From NCBI RefSeq assembly GCF_030548175.1, contig NZ_JAUORX010000006.1, forward strand, positions 1 to 64,000: a stretch of DNA of 64,000 bases, written 5' to 3'. The notes under the pieces were generated by a model. The model searched no databases. It was not told where the DNA came from and saw only the letters and a program-made list of their open reading frames with translations. This document shows, one piece after another, positions 55,291 to 63,777 of the stretch (its first letter is position 1; each line of letters begins with the position of its first letter). This DNA comes from Cognatishimia sp. 1_MG-2023. Lineage in GTDB: Bacteria; Pseudomonadota; Alphaproteobacteria; Rhodobacterales; Rhodobacteraceae. Both the position numbers and the translations under genes were made by a program.

Positions 55291-56040
55291 ATGCGATTTC
55301 AAAACAAAACCGTCGCGATCACCGGTGGCAATTCAGGCATAGGCCTAGAAACAGCCATCGCCTTTAAAGACCAAGGCGCAAATGTCGCCATCTTTGGCCG
55401 TAACGCAGAAACGCTTGCCGCAGCACAGCAAGCGCATGGCTTCTTAACTATCCAGGGGGATGTCACAAACCGCGCAGATCTCGACGCCTTCTTTGCGACC
55501 ACCAAAGAACAATTCGGCAAGGTCGATGTCGTCTTTTCTAACGCCGGTATCGCAGAGTTTCTGCCGTTCGAGGCCGCCGACGCTGCACATCTTGACCGCA
55601 CACTCGACATCAACGTCAAAGGTGTATTTCACACCGTTCAGGCTGCTTTGGCCGTGATCAATGACCCAGCATCGATCATCCTGACCACCTCAGTTGCCAA
55701 CGTTTCAGGTGATCCGAACATGTCGGTCTATGCCGCCAGCAAGGCAGCCGTCAGCACCTTTGCTCGCACCCTATCAACAGAGCTACTGCCCAAAGGCATT
55801 CGCGTAAACAGCATCTGCCCCGGACCAACCGATACGCCGATCTTTGACAAAATGGGCATGGATGCTGAAACGACCGTCGCAACGAAAGAATTCATCAAAA
55901 CCCGTATGCCCGTCGGGCGCATGGGCACTGCCGCAGACATCGCCCACGCGGTTCTGTTCCTCGCATCTGATGAAAGTGCATTTATCGTAGGCAGCGAAAT
56001 CACCGCTGACGGTGGCTTCATCAACTGCGCCGTCGCCTGA
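55291..56040 (+). CDS. SDR-family oxidoreductase
   Basis: A 249-aa classical short-chain dehydrogenase. Seen: TGGNSGIGLETAIAF (NAD(P) site), VVFSNAGIAEFLPF (NAG motif), LTTSVANVSGDPN with the catalytic Ser, SVYAASKAAVSTFARTL (YxxxK), and the C-terminal FIVGSEITADGGF. TAGGAGCG precedes the ATG. Controlled probably by the divergent LysR protein. Substrate unknown; no other pathway genes adjoin it. Confidence 0.92.
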   Translation: MRFQNKTVAITGGNSGIGLETAIAFKDQGANVAIFGRNAETLAAAQQAHGFLTIQGDVTNRADLDAFFATTKEQFGKVDVVFSNAGIAEFLPFEAADAAHLDRTLDINVKGVFHTVQAALAVINDPASIILTTSVANVSGDPNMSVYAASKAAVSTFARTLSTELLPKGIRVNSICPGPTDTPIFDKMGMDAETTVATKEFIKTRMPVGRMGTAADIAHAVLFLASDESAFIVGSEITADGGFINCAVA

Positions 56041-56048
56041 TAATTGGT

Positions 56049-56070
56049 GCGAGGCGTTACCGCGCCTCGC
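56049..56070. terminator. Hairpin between convergent SDR and SH3 genes
   Basis: GCGAGGCG / CGCCTCGC, 8 perfect pairs with loop TTACCG, between two convergent stops. No T-run follows on either strand, so it is at best a weak terminator. Confidence 0.4.
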
Positions 56071-56090
56071 CCACTTGCCCTAGGCGCGCG

Positions 56091-56609
56091 TTAGTCACGC
56101 ACCTCATCGGCACCAACACCCCAAATGTCGCTCTTGCGGGCCCAGCCTTTGTAACCACCCACAGACAATCGGCACCATTCCGGGTGACATTTCCCAAGGT
56201 TCGCAACCACACCCAATTCCAGTTGTGCGGCAATCGTTGTGTTGGGCTCTGGCCGCACGTTCAACGGCAACATATCCGCCTCAACAATCACCGTGCGATT
56301 GCCTGACAGTAGCGAATAATGCACCCAGCCCCCGGCTCCGTCACGGTCCTGAACACGGCGCCAATGGCCATGCTCTGCCGTAATCACCAACGGCATATCG
56401 CGGCGCTTAAAAATCCAGTCGATCCGATGCGTCAACGACGGTCCACGCCGCACATTCGCTTTGCTGGCTTTCAACGAAACATACCGCGGCAATGGCAAGT
56501 TCGTGATTGGCCCGCGTTTGATCTCGGCCGCAGCAACGCCAGCTGCGAAAATCAGTGCCAATACACCAAGAGAGAGCTGTTTTGCCCGTCTGCCCATCAC
56601 TAAATTCAT
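56091..56609 (-). CDS. Secreted SH3-domain protein
   Basis: A 172-aa protein with a signal peptide (cleavage near VAAA/EIK) and two bacterial SH3 repeats: YVSLKASKANVRRGPSLTHR to about residue 108, and a second (MLPLNVRPEPNTTIAAQLEL) ending GYKGWARKSDIWGV. The W-rich GHWRRVQDRDGAGGWVHYSL is the typical strand pattern. The family binds peptidoglycan or stem peptides in the periplasm. A second ATG at 56597 is also possible. Convergent with the SDR gene. Confidence 0.85.
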   Translation of the reverse strand: MNLVMGRRAKQLSLGVLALIFAAGVAAAEIKRGPITNLPLPRYVSLKASKANVRRGPSLTHRIDWIFKRRDMPLVITAEHGHWRRVQDRDGAGGWVHYSLLSGNRTVIVEADMLPLNVRPEPNTTIAAQLELGVVANLGKCHPEWCRLSVGGYKGWARKSDIWGVGADEVRD

Positions 56610-56709
56610 CCGCCTGATAACAAAATTGCGCGGGGGTTCTTGTGCCCCGTCATTCAGTAAGGCACTGTGCCATCAACATCCTGATTTGGGAAGAACGGGG
56701 AGGAGCAAA

Positions 56710-57696
56710 ATGCCAAAGCAGCGTCTGAGTGTTGTTGTAACGCGACGGTTGCCAGAAGCAGTCGAGGCACGCCTATCAGAGCTGTTCGACGTATCTTTGC
56801 GCCCCGACGATCTCCCAATTCCTCAAGAGGATTTGGTGAATGCCGTCGCCACAGCAGATGTTCTTGTCACCACTCTCAATGATCGTATTGATATTGCATT
56901 ACTTGAACAGGCTGGCCCAAATCTGAAACTCATCGCCAACTATGGCGCAGGCGTCGATCACATTGATGTCGACGAGGCCCGCAAGCGTGGCATCAGCGTT
57001 ACCAACACCCCTGGTGTTATGACCGAAGACACCGCCGATATGACCATGGCGTTGATCCTATCCGTCACCCGCCGCATTCCCGAAGGCCTAGAGCAGATGA
57101 AAGTCGGCAAATGGGAGGGCTGGTCCCCCAACGCCATGCTCGGGGGTCGCGTTGGTGGCCGCAAACTTGGCATTCTCGGCATGGGTCGCATCGGCCAAGC
57201 CGTCGCCCGCCGTGCCCGCGCCTTTGGTATGGAAGTGCACTACCACAACCGCCGCCGACTACACCCCGGTATCGAAGAACGCTTTGAAGCCACTTATTGG
57301 GAAAGCCTTGATCAGATGATGGCACGTATGGACGTGCTCTCGATCAACTGCCCGCATACACCGTCCACGTTCCACCAAGTCAACGCGCGTCGCCTCAAAC
57401 TGATGAAGCCCGACGCCGTGATCGTAAACACCTCTCGCGGCGAAGTTATCGATGAATCCGCCCTCGTTCGCGCACTCAAAGCAGGCGAAATTGCGGGCGC
57501 CGGACTTGATGTCTACGAAGGTGGCGAAGAAATGGGTGCAGAGCTACGCAATCTCAACAACGTTGTCATGCTCCCCCACATGGGCTCTGCCACACATGAA
57601 TGCCGTGTGGAAATGGGCGAAAAAGTCATGCTCAACATCATGACGTTCCAAGACGGTCACTTACCGCCGGATTTGGTTCTGCCAGAGATGACTTAA
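56710..57696 (+). CDS. D-2-hydroxyacid dehydrogenase (glyoxylate/hydroxypyruvate reductase type)
   Basis: A 328-aa NAD(P)-dependent enzyme. The NAD fold has KLGILGMGRIGQAVARRARA (about residue 152); the catalytic Arg is in VNTSRGEVIDES, the Glu in AGAGLDVYEGGEE and the His in MLPHMGSATHE. It begins MPKQRLSVVVTRRLPEAVEA after GGGGAGGAGC, so the long frame back to 56461 is rejected. The closest groups reduce glyoxylate or hydroxypyruvate. Transcribed alone, with no clear terminator after it. Confidence 0.9.
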   Translation: MPKQRLSVVVTRRLPEAVEARLSELFDVSLRPDDLPIPQEDLVNAVATADVLVTTLNDRIDIALLEQAGPNLKLIANYGAGVDHIDVDEARKRGISVTNTPGVMTEDTADMTMALILSVTRRIPEGLEQMKVGKWEGWSPNAMLGGRVGGRKLGILGMGRIGQAVARRARAFGMEVHYHNRRRLHPGIEERFEATYWESLDQMMARMDVLSINCPHTPSTFHQVNARRLKLMKPDAVIVNTSRGEVIDESALVRALKAGEIAGAGLDVYEGGEEMGAELRNLNNVVMLPHMGSATHECRVEMGEKVMLNIMTFQDGHLPPDLVLPEMT

Positions 57697-57750
57697 CAGC
57701 ACTTAGCTTTCTTCTAGCTACCGATTTTGTTTCGCACGTCAGCGCATTGC

Positions 57751-57765
57751 ATGGCATGGCATGGC
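57751..57765 (+). repeat. Short tandem repeat (ATGGC)3
   Basis: Three exact ATGGC units in the gap after the 2-hydroxyacid dehydrogenase gene. TTGCAT (57748) and ATGCAA (57767) form a weak hairpin around them. Confidence 0.5.
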
Positions 57766-57820
57766 TATGCAACGTGGCAAGAACCGATCCCAAAACATTC
57801 ATTCAGCAATTTTCCGCTTA

Positions 57821-57834
57821 TTGACCACGGTCAA
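57821..57834. promoter_or_regulatory. FNR/FnrL-type box upstream of the SMP-30-like gene
   Basis: TTGAC-CACG-GTCAA, a perfect match to the TTGAY-N4-RTCAA consensus of FNR/FixK-type activators, set in a longer 9-base inverted repeat (57818-57837). CATAAT at 57874-57879 could be the -10; the box centre would then be near -58. The rest of this 283-base gap is AT-rich with no gene. Confidence 0.55.
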
Positions 57835-57979
57835 TAAAGCCTGATTTTTAGGCACTCCTCACATTCATTCAATCATAATATTAATATTTTACCCCATACC
57901 CTTTACAGTCAATTTTGAGAAACTTATCAAGTTAGCACGCGCCCCAAATCCCGTAACTCACTGAGAGTATAACAGAATT

Positions 57980-59092
57980 ATGACATCTTTCACTTCACTG
58001 CCCTCCACAACACCAGTCAACTCCCGTCGTAACCGGACCCTTTTTGCGACCATGTCATCGATGGCATTGGCCACAATCCTAGGGGTGTTTTCGACCACAG
58101 ACGCCAACGCGCTCGATGCAAATGCGCCCCTTATTCCAGCTGAACTGTTTGCGTCCCTCCCGGACACTTGCCCAACGCCAGACGCTTTCGCGATTGCTCC
58201 AGATGGCAATCTGACGCTCTCTTGCCCGAACTACGCAGGATCCGCTGGCAAACAGCAGGGCGCCCTGCTCGGCCTTACACCGGACGGCACGCCTTTTGAC
58301 ATCGGCACACTTTCTGAATTTACACAGGACGGAAAAACACGCCCAATGGGCATGGCCTATGCTCCAGATGGTGCACTGTTCATCGCGGACAATCGCGGCG
58401 GCAACGATGGACGCGTGCTTCGCGTGACTTTTGATGCGGGCAAAATCGCCGCGACCGAAGTCGTTGCTTCAGGCCTCAGCGCACCAAATGGCCTGCGCTA
58501 CCACAACGGCGCAATTTACATCACCCAATTGCGTCTTCCAAAAGTTGTAGGACCACATATCGCAAGCGGTATTTACCGGTTCAACGAAACCGACCGTGAT
58601 CTTGTTGTTGCCAGCGACGGCACATCCGAGACCCTGATCTTCCTAGATCATACTACAAACCCGAATGCCGGCTTTGGCTTGGACGGGCTTGTTTTTGATG
58701 CCGAAGGTCATCTGTACACAGCCAACCTTGGTGACGGGATTGTCTACAAGTTGACCTTAGATGCCGAAGGCAAAGTCATCTCGCAACACGTGCATGCCAC
58801 AGTGCCGACCACTGTTGGTCCAGACGGAATGTCCATCGACGAGATGGGCAATCTTTATCTCGCAGGCTTCCGCAGCAATCAGATCATCAAAGTCGACCCA
58901 CAAGGTAACACGTCTGTTCTGACTGAAAACGGCGACAGCGACGGTGCAAACGGTGAACTCGACCAGCCAGCTGACTTGATCGTCTATAACGGCCAACTGA
59001 TCGTCTCTAACTTTGACCTCATGAAGGGTGATGGCATTGTGAACAAGGGCCACAACAAACCCTACACGCTGTCAACAATCGACCTGAAGTAA
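57980..59092 (+). CDS. Secreted SMP-30/gluconolactonase-like beta-propeller protein
   Basis: A 370-aa protein with a long N-terminal leader (charged start, hydrophobic MSSMALATILGVFST, cleavage near ANA/LDA), then six-bladed propeller repeats: DAFAIAPDGNLTLSCP, MGMAYAPDGALFIADN, LSAPNGLRYHNGAIYI, LDGLVFDAEGHLYTANLGD, PDGMSIDEMGNLYLAGF, ADLIVYNGQLIVSNFD. SMP-30 relatives hydrolyse lactones or bind ligands using a metal; the activity here is unknown. An FNR-type box lies about 150 bases upstream, suggesting control by oxygen (inference). A strong terminator follows. Confidence 0.82.
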   Translation: MTSFTSLPSTTPVNSRRNRTLFATMSSMALATILGVFSTTDANALDANAPLIPAELFASLPDTCPTPDAFAIAPDGNLTLSCPNYAGSAGKQQGALLGLTPDGTPFDIGTLSEFTQDGKTRPMGMAYAPDGALFIADNRGGNDGRVLRVTFDAGKIAATEVVASGLSAPNGLRYHNGAIYITQLRLPKVVGPHIASGIYRFNETDRDLVVASDGTSETLIFLDHTTNPNAGFGLDGLVFDAEGHLYTANLGDGIVYKLTLDAEGKVISQHVHATVPTTVGPDGMSIDEMGNLYLAGFRSNQIIKVDPQGNTSVLTENGDSDGANGELDQPADLIVYNGQLIVSNFDLMKGDGIVNKGHNKPYTLSTIDLK

Positions 59093-59110
59093 CAACCCTA
59101 CCAAAACAAC

Positions 59111-59147
59111 AAAGCACCAATGCAACGAAGCATTGGTGCTTTTCTTT
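59111..59147. terminator. Bidirectional terminator between the SMP-30-like gene and rpe
   Basis: A 13-pair perfect stem (AAAGCACCAATGC / GCATTGGTGCTTT) with loop AACGAA. TTTTCTTT follows on the plus strand; the minus strand reads GCTTTGTTGTTTT. It serves two convergent genes. Confidence 0.88.
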
Positions 59148-59170
59148 CCGGCGCGTATCTCTCGATTGAT

Positions 59171-59851
59171 TTACACGACGGACGCTTTGATTGCGCGAAT
59201 GTTCTCGCCGTAAGGCGCAGGGTTTTGAACAGAGCCACCTTTAAACACCGCAGAACCAGCCACCAAAACATCAGCACCCGCCGCCGCCATCAAAGGCGCA
59301 GTTTCTGGCGTGATGCCACCGTCGATTTCGATATGGATTGGACGATCCCCGATCATAGAGCGCAGCTTTCGTACCTTCTCTACCTGACTGTGAATAAACT
59401 TCTGGCCGCCAAAGCCGGGGTTCACGGTCATAACGCAGATCAAATCAACCATGTCCAAAAGATAATCAATATCTTCCACACCTGTGCCAGGGTTCAATGC
59501 CAAACCAGCCTTACAGCCAGCACCACGGATCGCTTGCAACGTCCGGTGAATATGCGGCCCTGCCTCAAGGTGTGCTGTCAAAACGTCGGCACCGGCATCT
59601 GCAAAGGCCTCGATGTAGGGATCAACAGGCGAGATCATCAGATGCACGTCCATCACCGTGTTGATGTGCTTGCGGATCGCCGCACACAATGGCGGGCCAA
59701 ATGTTAAGTTTGGCACAAAATGGCCATCCATAACGTCGACATGAATCCAATCAGCGCCCTGCGCCTCAACAGCTTCGATTTCGGCACCGAAATTGGCGAA
59801 ATCTGCAGATAAAATGGACGGGGCAATTTTGACAGAACGGTCGAAGCTCAT
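59171..59851 (-). CDS. rpe: Ribulose-phosphate 3-epimerase
   Basis: A 226-aa TIM-barrel enzyme that interconverts ribulose 5-phosphate and xylulose 5-phosphate. Motifs: IAPSILSADFANFGAEI, WIHVDVMDGHFVPNLTFGP (metal His and Asp), VDVHLMISPVDPYI, VMTVNPGFGGQKFI and IEIDGGITPETAP. AGGAGG eight bases upstream fixes the ATG at 59851; the frame to 59938 is rejected. An FNR-type box lies about 110 bases upstream of the start. Confidence 0.97.
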   Translation of the reverse strand: MSFDRSVKIAPSILSADFANFGAEIEAVEAQGADWIHVDVMDGHFVPNLTFGPPLCAAIRKHINTVMDVHLMISPVDPYIEAFADAGADVLTAHLEAGPHIHRTLQAIRGAGCKAGLALNPGTGVEDIDYLLDMVDLICVMTVNPGFGGQKFIHSQVEKVRKLRSMIGDRPIHIEIDGGITPETAPLMAAAGADVLVAGSAVFKGGSVQNPAPYGENIRAIKASVV

Positions 59852-60173
59852 GAAGTCCTCCTGAGGGGCGCTTGATTCGTTGGCTGGAAAATGCGCTGAA
59901 CCAGCCAAAAGTGCAACGCCGCCGGTGACGCAGCACATAACTTACGCGCAAAAGCTGGTTTTGACGCAAATCAAGGCATTCCTCGCAGAACCTATTAAAG
60001 ATGTCACGAAACCGACGCACAGCGGTTCCAAACAGGGACACGACAGCGCACCCTGTTTACAGAGCCCTAATAATCTGGGTCATCCTGAAAGCTATTAAGA
60101 CAAACTTAACTTTTTCCAACGCTAAGAGAACGTGCCGCACTACGGCCAAGCCAAGATCTAAAGGAACGTTGAA
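59852..60173. other. Divergent promoter region between rpe and the Lys/Pro/Ala-rich gene
   Basis: 322 bases without a gene. It holds an FNR-type box (59961-59974), TATTAA at 59993-59998 that could be a rightward -10, and AAAGGAAC just before the gene at 60174. Nothing else stands out. Confidence 0.5.
59961..59974. promoter_or_regulatory. FNR/FnrL-type box between rpe and the gene at 60174
   Basis: TTGAC-GCAA-ATCAA fits TTGAY-N4-RTCAA. A -10-like TATTAA at 59993-59998 would place the box near -38 to -41 for rightward transcription; a leftward -10 (TTATGT, 59935-59940) is weaker. Either gene could be the target. Confidence 0.5.
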
Positions 60174-60683
60174 ATGAACTTGTTTATCCACCCGGTCGAA
60201 GCATCCCTTGCGGGATTGCAACTGATGAGCAAAGCCGTCGAGCAGCAACTCCGCGTCAACATCGCCCTCAGCGAAGCCTTGATCGCCCCCTACACCGCTG
60301 CGCTGAAACCTGCCAAACGCTCCAAGGTCGGCTCTAAACCCGCGCCAAAGCAAACCAAACCCGCAGCAAAAACGGCCAAGCCAAAACCGAAGGCCACAGT
60401 CGCCGTTAAACCAGCCCCTGCCAAACCCGTCGTGGTAAAGCCAGCCCCAGCAAAACCAGTTGCAGCAAAGCCGACCTCTGCAAAGCCCTCGACACCACAG
60501 GCCGCCACAGCACCGATCAAACCTGTGCCTGCTGCTAAACCGGCCGAACCAGCCAAAACAGCACCTGTCGCGCAAACCAAAGCAGTCAAGCCTGCAAAAC
60601 CCGCGACCCCAGCGGCGCGTTCCGTAAAACGGGCCCCATCAGCGCCGCCACAAATGCCGCCTAAAAAGGCACAAAAGAAATAA
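60174..60683 (+). CDS. Lys/Pro/Ala-rich protein with short helical head
   Basis: A 169-aa protein. The first 45 residues look folded and helical (HPVEASLAGLQLMSKAVEQQ, NIALSEALIAPYTAAL); the rest is a Lys/Pro/Ala-rich, strongly basic tail with short repeats (VKPAPAKPV twice, then AKPTSAKPS). Such tails bind DNA or other acidic polymers, as in bacterial histone H1-like proteins or phasin-associated proteins; which applies here is not known. AAAGGAAC precedes the ATG. The long frames on the opposite strand are shadows of the repetitive codons. Confidence 0.7.
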   Translation: MNLFIHPVEASLAGLQLMSKAVEQQLRVNIALSEALIAPYTAALKPAKRSKVGSKPAPKQTKPAAKTAKPKPKATVAVKPAPAKPVVVKPAPAKPVAAKPTSAKPSTPQAATAPIKPVPAAKPAEPAKTAPVAQTKAVKPAKPATPAARSVKRAPSAPPQMPPKKAQKK

Positions 60684-60791
60684 GCATTGCATCAAACGCA
60701 AGGCGGGCATTCCAAACTGTCTGTAGAGATGTCCGCCTTACAGTTCTAAAAAGACCACAGGGAGACACCATAAACACACGGAGTATGTCCC

Positions 60792-61016
60792 ATGGCAAAC
60801 ACTGCAATCAACGTTCGCGCGCCTCTTAGCATCTGGCGCACACTGGCCGCTCCTTTCGTGGCAGCTGGCAACTTTTTGGTAGCGATCGGCGAAGCATCCA
60901 GCCGCGCGAAACAAGTAGAATTCCTAAACGCGATGACCGACGAAGAGTTGGCAGCACGCGGCATGACACGCGAAACAATCGTACGTCACGTATTTTCTGA
61001 CAAGATGGGCATCTAA
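60792..61016 (+). CDS. DUF1127 (YjiS-like) small protein
   Basis: A 74-aa protein with a C-terminal DUF1127 segment (EFLNAMTDEELAARGMTRET; VRHVF) after a hydrophobic region (APFVAAGNFLVAIGEA). Small Arg-rich DUF1127 proteins have been tied to RNA turnover and phosphate or stress responses in other alphaproteobacteria; this member is longer and less basic, so that role is not assured. Followed directly by a strong terminator. Confidence 0.82.
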   Translation: MANTAINVRAPLSIWRTLAAPFVAAGNFLVAIGEASSRAKQVEFLNAMTDEELAARGMTRETIVRHVFSDKMGI

Positions 61017-61041
61017 GCTCTCGTCAGTTCCTAAACGTAAC

Positions 61042-61065
61042 AGGGCGCCCTTAGGCGCCCTTTTT
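61042..61065 (+). terminator. Rho-independent terminator after the DUF1127 gene
   Basis: AGGGCGCC-CTTA-GGCGCCCT, 8 pairs, followed by TTTT. Confidence 0.88.
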
Positions 61066-61086
61066 GCTGTCTAACAGTAAGTTAGG

Positions 61087-61108
61087 AAAAGTGACGCCAA
61101 AGCGTCAC
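61087..61108 (-). terminator. Terminator of ilvD, overlapping its stop codon
   Basis: On the minus strand GTGACGC-TTTG-GCGTCAC is followed by TTTTCC. The ilvD TGA (61105-61107) lies within the left arm of the stem, which is unusual because a terminating ribosome would cover it. Confidence 0.7.
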
Positions 61109-62955
61109 TCATCTTCCTCAACGATACGAACCGCGCCCAAAGATGCGTTAGACACATGCGCCGCATAAGCTTTCAACGCTTTAGAAACCGCACGAGGACG
61201 CCCTACAGCTTTCCACGCTTTCTTATCCGCTTGTGGGTGTGCCGCACGACGGCGCGCGATTTCGTCTTCGCTGACCATCAAGTTGATAGACCGGTTCGGG
61301 ATAGAGATCGTGATCTTGTCACCATCTTCCACCAAAGCGATCAGACCCTTTTCAGCCGCTTCCGGCGAAACGTGACCAATCGACAATCCAGCAGAGCCGC
61401 CAGAGAAACGACCATCCGTCACCAAGGCACAGGTTTTATCCAAACCTTTCGATTTCAGATAAGCGGTTGGATACAGCATTTCCTGCATACCCGGACCACC
61501 CTTTGGGCCCTCATAGCGTACGATGACAACAGAATGCTCTTTCACTTCATTCCGCAGAATGCCGTTCATCGCATCATCTTGTGATTCAAAGACCTTCGCC
61601 GTGCCTTCGAACTCATACATGTCTTTGATTACGCCAGCGGTCTTAACAATACAGCCCTGCTCCGCCAAATTGCCGAACAACACGCACAGACCACCCTCTT
61701 GGGAATAAGCGTTGTCAAAGTCACGTACACAACCATCTTCTGTGTCGAGATCAAGCTCGGTATACATGCGCGATTGGCTGAATGCCTCAACCGTCCGCAC
61801 GCCACCAGGTGCCGCGATATACAGATCATGGGCTTCGTTACCCGCAGTTTCGCGGCGGACGTCCCATTTGTCGATGAACTCACCAACCGTTCTCTCATGA
61901 ACAGTCGCACAATCACGATGAATACGGCCCGCACGATCAAGCTCACCCAGAATACGCGCGATACCACCGGCACGGTGCACGTCTTCCATGTGATACTTTG
62001 GCGTCGACGGTGCCACTTTACACAGATGCGGGATTTCACGGCTTAGACGATCCATGTCCGCCATGGTGAAATCAACGCCACCTTCGCTCGCAATCGCCAA
62101 CAGGTGCAGAACCGTATTGGTCGAACCACCCATCGCAATGTCCAGCATCATCGCGTTTTCAAAGGCATCAAACGTCGCGATACCACGTGGCAACGCGCTT
62201 GCGTCGTCATGCTTGTACCAACGCTCGCACAGCTCAACGATCTTATGACCCGCTTCTTTGAACAGACCTTCACGCTTGGAATGCGTCGCCAAAAGCGAAC
62301 CATTGCCCGGCAATGCCAGACCCAGCGCTTCGGCCAAGCAGTTCATAGAGTTCGCGGTAAACATACCAGAACAAGAACCACAGGTTGGGCAAGCAGAGCG
62401 TTCCAGCTTTGCCACGTCCTCTTCGCTGCGGCTTTCGTCGGTCGCGCCAACAATCGCGGTCACAAGGTCAGCTTTTTGCTCACCATCGGCCAAGATCACC
62501 TTGCCCGCTTCCATTGGACCACCAGAGACAAAGATCGCAGGAATGTTCAGGCGCATCGCGGCCATCAACATGCCCGGCGTGATCTTGTCACAGTTGGAAA
62601 TACAAACCAGCGCATCCACACAATGTGCGTTCGCCATGTATTCCACGCTGTCCGCGATCACTTCGCGAGATGGCAAAGAATACAGCATCCCGTCGTGGCC
62701 CATGGCAATGCCATCGTCCACAGCAATGGTGTTCATCTCTTTGGCAACACCACCAGCTTTTTCAATTTCGCGCGCAACAAGCTGGCCCATGTCCTTTAGG
62801 TGGACGTGCCCCGGCACGAATTGCGTAAAGGAGTTCACGACCGCAATGATCGGCTTCCCAAAGTCATCATCGCCCATGCCTGTGGCACGCCAAAGCGAAC
62901 GGGCGGCAGCCATACGGCGGCCAAAGGTGGATGTCTTGGAACGAAGATCTGGCAT
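61105..62955 (-). CDS. ilvD: Dihydroxy-acid dehydratase
   Basis: A 616-aa Fe-S dehydratase that makes 2-oxoisovalerate and 2-oxo-3-methylvalerate, the third common step of branched-chain amino acid synthesis and the source of the PanB substrate. Cluster Cys are in [18 protein letters not shown] (about 122), [19 protein letters not shown] (about 195) and the N-terminal region. Also seen: [32 protein letters not shown], and the C-terminal [19 protein letters not shown]. Length is normal. The upstream 171-base gap shows no clear regulatory element. Confidence 0.98.
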   Translation of the reverse strand: MPDLRSKTSTFGRRMAAARSLWRATGMGDDDFGKPIIAVVNSFTQFVPGHVHLKDMGQLVAREIEKAGGVAKEMNTIAVDDGIAMGHDGMLYSLPSREVIADSVEYMANAHCVDALVCISNCDKITPGMLMAAMRLNIPAIFVSGGPMEAGKVILADGEQKADLVTAIVGATDESRSEEDVAKLERSACPTCGSCSGMFTANSMNCLAEALGLALPGNGSLLATHSKREGLFKEAGHKIVELCERWYKHDDASALPRGIATFDAFENAMMLDIAMGGSTNTVLHLLAIASEGGVDFTMADMDRLSREIPHLCKVAPSTPKYHMEDVHRAGGIARILGELDRAGRIHRDCATVHERTVGEFIDKWDVRRETAGNEAHDLYIAAPGGVRTVEAFSQSRMYTELDLDTEDGCVRDFDNAYSQEGGLCVLFGNLAEQGCIVKTAGVIKDMYEFEGTAKVFESQDDAMNGILRNEVKEHSVVIVRYEGPKGGPGMQEMLYPTAYLKSKGLDKTCALVTDGRFSGGSAGLSIGHVSPEAAEKGLIALVEDGDKITISIPNRSINLMVSEDEIARRRAAHPQADKKAWKAVGRPRAVSKALKAYAAHVSNASLGAVRIVEEDE

Positions 62956-63126
62956 TTCGCTATTCCTACAAAGCTGTTCTCAGGTTCGGGTACATCGCGT
63001 GCCACCTGAATGAAGGATTTGCAAGGGAAATGGGACATATTCTTGCGAATTTGCCCCGACTTCCGACATGCAATTTGTCATAGACCAAAGATGAGGTCGC
63101 AAAGGGCCTTTCGCAAGCCCCCCTGC

Positions 63127-63774
63127 TTATCTTGGCAACTGGCTCGCTGCGCGCGCCAATTCCTCGATTGCATCCCAATCACCAGCATTCACCAGATCAC
63201 TGGGCGCAACCCAGCTTCCACCAGCACAAACAACGTTGGACAACGACAGATAATCGGTCGCATTCGCCGGGCTAACGCCTCCGGTCGGACAGAACGAAAT
63301 CTGCGGGATCGGCGCACCGATCGCTTTCAATGCAGGTGCGCCGCCATTGGCCTCAGCCGGGAAGAACTTCAGCATGTCATAGCCACGCTCAAGCAGGCGC
63401 ATCGCTTCAGAAGACGTCGCAGCACCCGGCAACGTCGGCAAATCTTCTGCCTCGCAGGCATCCAGCAACACGTCCGTCGCACCCGGAGACACGCCAAACT
63501 TAGCGCCCGCGTCTTTCGCCGCGCGCACATCCGCAGGTGTCAGTAAAGTACCGGCACCAACAACGCCACCTTCAACCTTGGCCATCTCGCGGATCACGTC
63601 CAACGCAACAGGCGTGCGCAACGTCACCTCAAGCGCCGGTAAACCACCACGTACCAGTGCCTCTGCCAACGGACGCGCATGCGCCACGTCATGCACAACC
63701 AAAACCGGCACGATTGGCGCCAACTGACAAATCTCACGCGCCGCAGCACTGGCTTGTTTAGGGGTAATCGCCAT
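63127..63774 (-). CDS. eda: KDPG aldolase
   Basis: A 215-aa class I aldolase that splits 2-keto-3-deoxy-6-phosphogluconate to pyruvate and glyceraldehyde 3-phosphate. Motifs: GGLPALEVTLRTPVALDVI with the active-site Glu, GAGTLLTPADVRAAKDAGAK, DMLKFFPAEANGGAPALKA with the Schiff-base Lys, and CPTGGVSPANATDYL. It follows edd with three bases between, forming the Entner-Doudoroff pair. Confidence 0.96.
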   Translation of the reverse strand: MAITPKQASAAAREICQLAPIVPVLVVHDVAHARPLAEALVRGGLPALEVTLRTPVALDVIREMAKVEGGVVGAGTLLTPADVRAAKDAGAKFGVSPGATDVLLDACEAEDLPTLPGAATSSEAMRLLERGYDMLKFFPAEANGGAPALKAIGAPIPQISFCPTGGVSPANATDYLSLSNVVCAGGSWVAPSDLVNAGDWDAIEELARAASQLPR

Positions 63775-63777
63775 TGA

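Noticed and set aside
59120-59707. 195-codon plus-strand frame after the SMP-30-like gene
   Set aside because: It begins inside a terminator hairpin and runs antisense to rpe.
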